Shown here one piece after another: positions 39,701 through 51,700 of a stretch of DNA of 60,000 bases. The translations under genes and the position numbers were made by a program. Origin of the DNA: Branchiostoma floridae (Eukaryota > Chordata > Leptocardii > Amphioxiformes > Branchiostomatidae); contig NC_049981.1 of assembly GCF_000003815.2 (NCBI RefSeq), positions 2,011,973 through 2,071,972 of the forward strand, written 5' to 3'. Positions within the stretch are counted from its first letter, which is position 1, and each line of letters begins with the position of its first letter. The notes under the pieces were generated by a model. That model searched no databases. It was not told the origin of the DNA and was given only the letters and a program-made list of their open reading frames with translations.

Positions 39701-42700
39701 TGAAAGTACCAGTATTCTTCAATGCAGGTTGAGACACCAGGTGTCAAGATATGTAAGGTAATAGTTACTCATGACAAGTAACTGGATAGTTTTGGAAATG
39801 GTCAGACTTTTCAGGTTTTAATAATATCAGGTGTGTACAACTCTCACAAGTTTACCTTCTGAAGCGATTAATCGGCAGTATTGATCCTGAAGAAGGCAAC
39901 TGTGGTCATTAAAAATTTGATCCGTGTATCATAAAATAATGTAGTTTTAAGTTTGTGATTAAAAGATAACAGCAATATCTTGAGCATAAATCCTCCCCTA
40001 CCATTTCCCCTTTTACTGTATTGCTAGATGTTCAATAGAGCTGTTGTTACTAGTGGTTCTCTCCTTGGTGCTGAATCCCTTGCAGCAAGGTAACCTTTAT
40101 GTTGTAAGAAAGTTTAGCACTATGATTACTGTACTTCCAACACAGATAAAAGCTTCCATGATACATTTCCTAATCTATCCATTGCGTGAGTACCTTGCCT
40201 ACCAAATCGGTTACCAGAAAAAGTTGTAAGTTGTGTATACCAAACTGATTGAATCTACGGTTCCCTACTTAGCATACCTAAGCAATACAAACAACTTTAT
40301 ATTCCTACTGAATTTAGATAAATCTTTGATTGTAAAAAATATCTGTTCCTACATTTTCAGTATAACAAAGAAGCGAGAAGAAGTAATTCACTTAGAATAG
40401 GATTTTTATGTTGGTAGATATTGTATTTCATGCATCTGTCAGTTGTTGTTTTGTTGCAGCCTGTACTTAACCCGGTGGGTATGTATGTACAGTCAAGGCT
40501 CAAAATACCACCTGCATATGCACGTTAGTGCAGGTAAAATTGGAGCTGTGCAGGTATTCCTGGTGTCTACCTGCACCTAACCTGCACTGGTCCATGAGCT
40601 GGGCTTTATACATAAATGTCTTATGATGTAAGTGTTTGTGGATTGTTATTAGCTGCATTGAATGTTACCACCTATAAAGTATAAAAGCAAAAAAATAGTA
40701 ATGGTTCTTGAACAAATTTAGTATGATCCATTCTTCCTAAATTCAGAGGGGTGCAGGTAAAATTTGTCTGGTGCAGGTTATTTTCAATGTTACCTGCATC
40801 AGTGCAGGTATGCAGAAAAAGTATATCGAGCCCTGACCTGTAGGTACGCAGTCCTCTTCAGGCAGAGCACTGCAGGCTGCAGCGAGGAGGGGCAGAGCTG
40901 CGCTGAGCGGAGTTTCGTCCAGTCCCAACATCTCCAGTACTGGTGCACCACAGGTCATGATGATCTCCTCACACAGGGGGCGGCATGGCAGTCTGGGGAG
41001 AAACAACAGCAAGAAAACGTTTCAATAAGAAATTGTTTAAGAATTAAGCCAAAAAGCACAGTTACTCAAGCAAATGGATATGATTTTGGAAACGATTAGA
41101 CATTTCCAACAACATCCTTTTGTCAGTGACACTGGCAAAATCTTGTTGGAGAGAGTTTTGATATCCTAGCTGTGTATTGATATCCAACACCATTTCTCCA
41201 CTGTCCCTAACGAAAAACAACAAAAACGCTGACCATTTCTAACATAATATCTGGTTGCTTGTCAATGAGTAATTCCTATTTGGGGTATCTTACTACCTGG
41301 ATCTTTATTGACGTTTAAAAATTAGTATTTGACTTGTAAGTATGGAGAGAAGCAGCAACAAAATCTTTCAATAATAATAACAACAGCTTTAATCTCAGAA
41401 TCATGCATGTCACAGTCAGATTTTGAAAAATTGGCAGTTGCCATGGCAACTCACTTGAACCAATCGACAGAGCAGTTTGGGAAGAACAGGGCACATACAA
41501 CGTCGTCCAGGTTAGGGTGGCAACCTGACAGTCCGAGGACGTCCATTCCTGTGAACATGGCAGACGCTATCGCGAGGGGAAACTCGTGACTCGGCAGGCC
41601 AAAGGCGGGGTACGTGTAAGCGTAATCCATCGCTGAGCAACGGCCATGGCGAACAGGCTGGCAGGCTGGTTGATAAGTAGAGATAATTTTTCATATGAAT
41701 ATTTCAATTTTTCGTCAGATATGTTTCTTACTATATATCTCATGTTTTGCTACATTGTCTGACATTTCTTATTATGTAAGATTTATTTCAATAAAATTTG
41801 CAAAAAAAACATGTCATTGTTATAACATGATTCAACACAAAACCATCACTAGCAGTTTTAAAGACAAATTTACGGCGCTAAAAACAAAATTTAAAACTCA
41901 CCTGCACCACCCAGTGTCATGTTGAGCTGCCATGACCCCATATACGCATCTGAAAATTACACAAATACTCAACACAAAGAAAACATAATTTCAAATTACA
42001 ACTTAGCATTTAGATTACATATTTTTTGCTTTTATTCAACTACAACAAAAATGTTTCCTCAAAAATAGATACATATAGTTTAAGATATATCATTTTTACT
42101 TTAAGATATAAGACTGTAACTAACCAGGCTTGATACATTCCTTCTCTGGCAGTGTGTAACAGCCAAGGATGAGCCAGTCTAGCCCCATCTCCGCCAACAT
42201 CTCCCCTCCACAGGTAACAACTATCTCCTCACAGAATGAACGGCACGGTAGACTGAGGGTTAACAAAGAGGCAAGTCAGATACAGTATGTACACTCCACC
42301 CCATCTCAGCATCTCCCCTCCACAGGTAACAACTATTTCCTCACAGAACGAGCGGCACGGCAGACTTAGGGTTAACAAAAAAATACAAGTGAGATTCACT
42401 GTACATGCATGTGTGTGTGTTGCAAGGCAGTAAGGGGCTGAAGTCCATTTCTGCTATCTCCAATTATATTGCCTTTAACAGTCCTTTCAGATATTCAAGT
42501 GATGCTTTCAACCTCACATTCGGGAAAAGGGAGAGAACAGACTCTTCGCTTGTACATCTATCTGCCTTTCTGAGTAGGTATATACAAGCTGGTCTGTGTG
42601 TGTGTGCATCACAAAGCAGTAGGTGAATGGGGGCAAATTCTGCCATCTCTGACTGCTGTCCTGTACTAAAATGATATTTTCAGCCTCACACTTGGGAAAA

Positions 42701-45700
42701 GCAAGAGAATAGACTCTTGAGTTGTACGTGTCTGTCTTTTTTTGTGGGTTTGAGTGTGTCTGTCTTCCTTTTTCACAAAGCAGTATGGGTAAGGGGTGAA
42801 GCTTGCCATATCTTATTGCTTTCTCAAAATCCCTCAAACACTCACGTGATGCTGTCGGCCTCACACTTGGGAAAAGCGAGCGAGCACGTGAGGAACTCCA
42901 GATGGGGATGGCAGGCGGAGAACATCAGCATGTCCAGAACTCCGAACACGGTCGGCGCTGCCGCCAGGGCAACACCGTGCAGCGGGAGGCCGAACGCACC
43001 AGGGAACCGGGTCGTGGAGTAGGGCATGGCGGAACAGCGGTCGTAGTAGATTGGCTCACATTCTGAAAGTAAACATAGCAATGATGAGAACAAAGAAAAT
43101 TGAATTTTGTTTGGACATCGATGGATGCTAAGAAAGAAATGTTGGATGGATGCTAACAAAAATTGCTAAAGGAATTTCATGTTGCAGCTACTTTAACAGA
43201 GCAACATCTGATATCATGAACTAACTTTTTACACTCACCTGTGTTGTTGTACAGGCCTACTTCAACAGAGGGCGCTAGCTGCCCGCTGAATTGTGCTGAA
43301 ACATGAAATTAATGTTGGACGTTTTCAGAGTGAAATGAATGATATTCAATTAGCTGGTAAGCAAATTTTGTACTCCAGTAAGAAAAATAAAGCACAATCT
43401 ATTTCCAGTTACAAGTAGAAACTATAACATGAGAGAATGGTCAAATGCATGCTCAACTTCTTACTGTTCAAGTCCAGTCATAACTGCTTTAGATTATGAT
43501 GATGATAATTAGTAATGAAGTAATGTATTACATCATAATCATCATCGTTTTCATCACAATAAAATGAACGTTTTCTGGTTGAAACAATCTGCCATTGGGA
43601 AAAAATATTTTGTTATTATGTTCATATGCAATTATGATTAGTTAATTGTCATTGTTTATGATTAGTTAATTGTCATTCTCATCAAAGTTTACTCTAAAAA
43701 TTCTATAGGAGGCTTAGAAGTAGAATTGGGTTCATTGACTGAAACTCCTGGTAGCCAATAGGCCAAATTGCAAGATCCACACTACAAACATATTCTCAAT
43801 ATACAAAAAAAGATCAAACGCCACAATCAAATATACACGTGTTAAGTTTCAGGAATACAGCTGAACTTGACCTTACCAGGAGCGACACAGTTGTCCTCGG
43901 GTAGTGCCAGGCAGGCGGTGGCGAGCCAGGGCAGGGCGGCGGGCAGCGGTGTCTCGTGGAGCCCAACCAGACCGAGAACCTGTACGCCACAGGACGTCAC
44001 GATCTCCTGGCACACTGACCGGCACGGCAGCCTGGAACATTTGTAACTGTTATCAAACCATTCAGATATGCATGTTTATTCGGGTTCATATTTCCAGAAT
44101 GTAAAGTTCAGAGAGTGTCTGTCTATGTTCAGAAATGTCTTGATCATTTCTTGTTGTAGAGAATGCAAAGACTGTCATATGAAACTTTCAAAGGTGTGAG
44201 TAGTAGAGTCCATTCAGGCCACGAGAAAGGTACACGTACCTGAGGAGTTCAAAAGCATCAGCCAGGTATATACTATATACTATCTAGGTTATTGGTCTTC
44301 TATATTTCTTATCTAAGAAACAAGAACAATCTACATGTACCTATTGCATCTTTTAAATGCGGGATGTATTGAATTACACATAACTGAAGTTAAACCAAGT
44401 TGGAATATTTGACATGCACTACTTTCCCTGTCCTTAGTGCTGAATTAACACTTATTCTACTGTCCCCGTCTTACATGAAATCCATGGTGCAGTTTGGGAA
44501 GAAGAGTGCACAGACAATGTCGTTGAGCCGAGGATGACAGCCGGACAGCCCGAGAAGGTCCATTCCCATGAAGATGGAGGATGCGACAGACAGGCTGAAG
44601 TCTGGAGACGGCAGGCCGAGGATGTTGGGAAACCTGGCGTCCGCGTACGGAAGGGCACCACAACGGTCGTAGTGGATCGGTTTACACTGAAATTCTGGAG
44701 GAGCAATGAAAGAGATGCAATAAAGACACATGGTAACATTATGTTACAATTTTAAGACCATATATCCATAACATGGTAACATAATCATGTCGATTCGAAA
44801 ACTACTAACATCAAAGTGTTCCATGTGGTGTAATGGAAAAGAACATCACAATTAATTTGTAACATGAAGATCATTTGTAACATGAAGATCATTTTTAAAG
44901 TGTACAAAGTAGAAAAGAGAGAAAACAAAATGAAGGAGAAGGACTGAAATATTACAAATGGCATCATCATGTCTTAAAAACATTCTTAATATGTATTGTT
45001 CCATGATATCATACAAGTGGAACAGGACCCATCCTTGGTGCTGATTTGTTGGTTATCAAATACAACTGCATAAACTCTATCTCCTAGATGATATCACAAC
45101 ATTCCAATAACTGAAATGATCTTGGAAAATCAATATTCATAGATGGGAACATAATAGAATTACAAAAAAGACAACTGACCAGATTCTAAATATAAGTCTA
45201 CAAAGTGGAAAACAAAGAGTTAAAAGCAAAAGTAGCTACATCAAATCCTCATTACTTGGTCTACAAAGATACTTTTAAGTATTGACTATTAGCAAAGTAA
45301 ACTTTCAACACAGTGACAAAGAATACAGCAAGAATTTTGTCCACTTGCCTGTGTCATCAGAGTCTTCTGTGTGGTTAGAGTTGTCCGTGATGTTAGACCT
45401 GTCCATGTCCATTCTCTGATGGTGCAGCTTCTGTAGGGTCTCGTTGAACGCTGTCCAGTTTGCTGGTCCTGGAAAGGATTTATGTCAGAAAGACCATCAA
45501 TAACAATCAGAGATAAAGTAAGTTCCAAATTTTGTGTGCTACACATACACAATGCTTTTTTTCTTCTGGGCAATACTAGTATCCAGCTCTGGTTGTAACT
45601 GGGCATGGCAGCTTAAGGGTTAAAGTAATAGCTTAGAGTTTAAAAACTTTAAACCAAATGGTATTCAATGCTCATCTCCTTTGCACAAAACTACGTTTAG

Positions 45701-48700
45701 TACTGCAAGTCAACCTACCTAAGAGACTCTAAAAGCAAAATGTCTACTAGGTAATACGTCTAATAGAACATTTCTTCTGTTGGTGCTTTAGAGCCATCAA
45801 CAACTTCTCAACAACAATGTGGTATTGCAGGAAAACTTGGGAACTTTTGCTCTATTTTTGCTCTAACTTTTGCTCTGTATTTTCTTATTGGTAACTTTTG
45901 CTGATTTTCTTTTTATTTAGAACTTTTGCTGTAGATTATTCTTCAATCCTTACATTATATCATTATTACTTTGTTGTATGTAAAGAGAATTCGAAGAGTC
46001 TAGACCTACCAGGGTGGATACACTCAGTCTCTGGCAGCGCATAGCAGGCGAGCATCATCCACTCCAGCCCGGCTTCAGCAAGCATCTCTCCCCCACAGAC
46101 AAACATGACCTCCTCACACAGCGAACGGCACGGCATTCTGGGGGTGGGACAGAAAAAAGCACTTAGGACATACAGTACACATACACACTTACACAAAAAA
46201 ATTACATGTGCACAATAATTTACATACACACACAGGCAGATATGACCTCCTCACACAGCGATTGGCACAACATTCTGGGGATGGGAAAGAATAAAAGCAC
46301 TGAGAACAAACAGTACACACCTACACACACACACATACAGATATTATACACACACATGATCTCTTCACTTAGGACACACAGTACACACTTACAATGTATT
46401 ACACACACTCACAGAATAAGATCACTAGCACTGATAATGGGTGGCAACACTGTATAGGGCATACTGAGATTGTTGCAGAGTCAAGGTACATACATACACA
46501 CACACACTCATAAAAACAGTAACAAAATGCAAATACACTCCGACACATACATTCAAAGACAGACAGGCAGTCAGACAGAGGCATACATAGTCACATAGAG
46601 TCAGAGATAGACACACAGACAGACAAGCACCGACAGTCAAACTGAGACAGACAGCCAGCCATACAGTTAGAAACAGACAGTCAGTTACACAGTTAGACAG
46701 CCACATAGACAGTCTGAGACAGACAGTTAGAAACTAAAGTTATACAGACAGTCAGAAACAGACAGTCAGATACAGTCAGTTACACTGATAGACAGCCACA
46801 CATTCAGACAGTCTGAGATACAGAAAAATGTATAGTCAGACACAGACAGTAAAGACAGACAGACAGACAGACAGACAGACAGGCAGGCAGACAGACAGTT
46901 AGGAAGATAGACAGGCAGACAGTCAGAAATGTACAGACAGAAAGAAACACAGACAGAGAGTCACACCAACCAATCTAAACCCCAAACAATACTTCACACA
47001 GTCTAGGGTGAAGCACACATCCAGGAAACATCCTGTTAGACTTTGGCAAACATCTTTACTCACCTGACACTTTCAGGTGAGCACTCCTGGAAAAACATGG
47101 AACAGACCATCGTGTCCAGATGGGGGTGGCAGGGTGCGGGCATGACCAGGTCCATGGTGCCAAATATGGCGGGTACGGCCGAGAGAGCGAAGTCCTGAGA
47201 CGGCAGGCCCATCACGTTGGGGAAGCTTGTCTGGTCGTATGGCAGGACGGCGCAACGGTCGTAACGCACCGGCTCCGGACTGCATTCTGGAAGGGGGGGG
47301 GGGATATGATAATTGTTAGCTAAAATGAATTAAAACACAAAAACCCCACTCTCTTTCAATCTGTAAAACTCCAACTCAAATTTAGACTGAAAAATAAAAA
47401 TTGAAATGATTATTTGTTAAACTCACCTGTCTTGTTCTTAGGCGCTCCAGGCTTGTTTAATGGCACTGAAAAATTGAATCATATAATGAGAACAAATTGT
47501 ACTGTGTATAACAGTTATGTTAACTCTCTAATAACTTAAAGCTTTTTCACAATGTACAAAGTTAGTCAATCTTTATTACTGTCGATAGATTGATTGCTTT
47601 GATTGAATATTACAAAATACATGCAGTGTCCTGTGTCTCACTGATAGTTTGTGATTATCGTTAATACATCAACATGTAACTTTTTATTTAGTTTCTATGC
47701 AAGGCAGTTTTCCCTAACCTACTCTGTTAGTAATTAAAGTGTATAAAGTATAAGACGGTCCAAAAGCTCATATATATTTTGATTGGGGTGTATTTGAATG
47801 GTGCTGGTAGCATTTCTCTGGTTCAAGTAATTTCAAGTTACCTGCACTAGTGCAGGTGGACAGAAAAAAAGTCTTTTCAGCCCTGTATTAGAAAAGAAAT
47901 TGCTGTGTCCATGACATGATTACCAAACCGGACCTACCCGGAGACTCGGACATGCACTGTTCATCCGGCAGCTGGTTACAGACGAGTGATGCCATCTCTA
48001 GTCCGACGTCCAGTATCATGTCTCCAATCTCCATGTCAATCATCTCCATCACCATGGTGACCATCCCCCTCCCGCAGGTCGTGATGATGTCATGGCAGAA
48101 CGAGCGACATGGAAGTCTGTAAATGCAAGTTAGAATGGCATATAGTAAAACAGAAGCAAAATCACTATTTCAGTTTAAAACTGAAGCCTGAAGGCTTAAA
48201 TGGCCAAGGAAGACAGTGTCACAAATTCCATATTAAACGTAAAATGGAAGAATGCCTAGTAGATTATGTGTCCTGATGTATCTAGTACGTGCATAAAGGG
48301 GTATTTTCTTAGATTGTGGTAACTGTTTTCTAAGTTGAATTTGTGTTACCTTTGACTTTAAAGTGGAAATATGCATGCAAAATGCATAAATATGACAACA
48401 AAACACACAAAGCATAAAAAGACTTGACTGCGGTAATGTTGCTTTGCTGCAGAGGGGTCACAGATATTGTAAAAAAAAAGACACTCACCAAAATTGCTAG
48501 ATTTACAGAAAGTCATGACCTGCAGCTTTCAGACCTAGAGTTAAGGACAGGTTTAAGGTACATGTATTTTAAAGTAAGTCCTGACCTGTTCTCACAGCCA
48601 GGGAAGGTGAGAGCACAAACAAAGCTGTCCAGGTAAGGATGACATCCAGACAGTTGGATCAGGTCCAGCGCAGCGAACACCGCTGGGGCGCCGATCAGCG

Positions 48701-51700
48701 CAAGGTCCTGACTCGGCAGGCCGATCGGACTGGGGAACATGGTGTGGGTGTGTACCCGTGCCGAACAGCGGGCGAAACGGACCGGCTCGCATTCTGGAAA
48801 TAGAATTTTCAAAACATATTATGAACAATCATAAAGAAAGGAAAAAAAATTAAGATTAGAAATGACTGGGGGGTAAACCAAGATAAGGTCCTGGCAGGGC
48901 CATTACATTTTCATATTAAATCAAATGCAATTATTCAGGACAATTCAAAGCTTCAGAATCAAAATGAACATTTTTTGATGCTGAGTGATGGATGTCACTC
49001 AAAATGTGCAGAAGTATTCTCTGTACCTTATTCAGTTATAGACATTGATTTGAAATTCATATTGCTTCCTTTTAGATATTCACCTGAGGTGCTGTTGTCT
49101 GTGCTGTTGTTACGTGGAGAAGAACATTAGGATATCCGGGAGAGTCTCACAGTTCAGTTGACAACTATTTTAAACTGTTACATGTATATGATTATAGAAA
49201 GGATGGCATCTTTGTTGTACCCTCACCTGAGGTGCTGTTGTCTGTGTTGTTGTTATATGGAGATGAACAAAGGATATCCGGGAGACTCTCACAGTCCAGC
49301 GTCAGGTCCAGGCCCACACTGGCGATGGTGTCCCCGCAGTGGTCCCTCACTTTCCTGCAGAAACTCTTGCAAATCGGCATCTGTTGGGGTAGAAATAATG
49401 AAATTCAAAACAAAAATTGTTAGGAGGCTGTACATACAATGCCACTATTGTGCATGTCTTGCTAGGTTGGGAAATGTAGTCTAAAATTGTCAATCTACTG
49501 CAGTTGATGTACTAACATGGGACAACTTGTATGAGTGTCAGACCTGTCTATCTGTTACAATGGTTTTGAGGGTTGTGACAAATGGTTTCCAAAGTGACAA
49601 GAGAATCCTGAACTCCTATTGGACATAAATTTCATAGTGATTCTTACATATTATTAATATGATCAAATTCCAGGAAATGTCATGGTTGTCTCGAGTTAGA
49701 GGTACGTTTACATAATGGCTTCAAGATCTTGGGTAGGAGGCCCAATAAGCTTAATAATGTGTTTTTAATAGTCTTGCTAAGTTGGGCAGCCCTAAGGCTG
49801 TGCAACTGTTGAACAGCCTGAAACCAATAAATAACGTTTGAGGCAAATGAATAAGCCTCTGACAGTACGAGATTGTGTTAAACAGGCTAAACAGACCCCT
49901 ACATGATTAAAACTACCCTGAGTAGTACGTTCCATGGATTACTGTAAATGCATTTAAGTTTGCAGAGATTTAATTTCGCGATAGCAGGAAAATGGAATTT
50001 TCACAGTGGTTTTAATTTTGCGGTAGCACCATGATGCACTGCAGTCTCTTATTGCCATAAAAAAAATTTCTGCATTTACAGTAACTTACCTTGATAGGTC
50101 CCATGGCGTTGGGCAGCAGCAGAGAGCAGACAGCCAGGCCAACTTCCGGGAGACAGCCGCTGTCCAGCACCTGCTGAAGGGCACCCAGGGCGGCCGTGTC
50201 ACTCATAAACTCTGCCTGAGAAACGTGGCCCATCAGGTCAGGCATGATGGTGGTGTTGTATGGCAGGATGTTTTTGCACAGGTCAACCTCGATTGGCTCG
50301 ATGGGTGCTGAAATATGGAGTATAGGAATAGTTGAATAAATGTCATCTAAAAATGCTGTGTAAAATGCTCAAATCTTAAATCTTTGTCTACAAATAAGAA
50401 AAACAACATCGTAGAGATGTGAACTTGTCAATGAGCTTGTAGTCTTGTGACCAATTGAAATAGAATGTTTTTGCTATGTAATTGAAATGTATAGGTTAGG
50501 TAGTATGTAACGTTAACGATAATAAGAGTCATTTTCAGTGTCGGCCATCATGTAGCATCTAAGGGTTAAATGCAGCTTGGAAGTGCTGATTGAAAAGTAA
50601 CTGTAACATTGAATGTAACTGAGAGAGACACATTTTTCTTAACAATTTTTAAGGAAAGTTTAGCTTTCAATAGGACAAGGCAAGGTAAGGCAAGGCATTT
50701 TAGACATTTGAAGAGAAGAACCTACCAGGTCCGACACAGTCCTTGTCTGGGAGAGCGAAGCATGCCATGGTGACCAGCTCAGTCATCTCCCCCAGGACTG
50801 GTCCCAGGTAACCCCTGATGACATCCTCACAGAACGACTGACAGGGCAGCCTGTTGACAGAACATGAAGAATTTTGTCATCTCATTATAACAGATAAGAA
50901 TTCATCCAAAGTTTTTATCATCATCATTTCTGTACAGCTCAAATCTTTCTTTCCAAGAGTTTCTGTCTTCCAAAATGAACCATATTAATGATATTATAAG
51001 TATATATAAGTTATTTTGAATATTGTAGTGCCATAAACTGAGGACTAAAGTCCTATCAAACAAAAGCCTAAAATTTTAGCCAAAATCAGTGTGTCCAAAT
51101 TTTTATGTAGTGGAAGCAAGTTTTTAGCAACAAATACAATATAAATCAACCAAATGAATGATTCTCAAAGGAGTCAGACATTTCAGAATGATTATAAGCT
51201 ACTCTAAGTGATAGACTGTGCATGCTAATTCAAGTTGCTTGACTTTACTTTGTATTACACAAAAAAGTTAAACGTTAGATTTTTAACATTTTTGCAGACA
51301 CACACCTGATGCCTCCGTCAGCAGTGCATTGTGGGAACAGCATGGAGCATACACCGAACTCCAGGTACGGGTGATCGCCGGGGATCTGGTCCAGACCGGC
51401 GAAGATCGCGGGTGCGACGGCCAGCATCACGTCGTTACCGGGGAGACCGAAGACCCCAGGGGACCGAGCGTGGGTGTATGGCATCCCCATACACCGGTCA
51501 AACTGGATAGGCTCACATGCTGGAACATAGGGGGAATAAGTGAGTGAATTGAATGGATGCATGCATGAATGGATGTAATTGAGTGAATGAGCGAATGGAT
51601 GGATGAATAGATGAATTGTGTAGATGAGTGAGTGAATGAATGAATGAGTGAATAAGTGCATATTAAGTGAATGACTGAATGAATGAATAGATAAATAAAT

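Larger units (their letters stand above)
39022..40837. other. Introns around the CRD11-CRD12 linker
   Basis: Besides the linker exon 39513-39581 this stretch holds a short duplicated piece (cagaaacctaaaaggttta, 39239-39280), a diverged MITE end (39766-39815) and a repeat with several gtgcaggta motifs (40480-40836). No further exon seen. Confidence 0.55.

Noticed and set aside
42298-42378. Alternative CRD10 second exon
   Set aside because: Only the first 19 codons are kept; Cys9 and Cys10 and the donor are missing.
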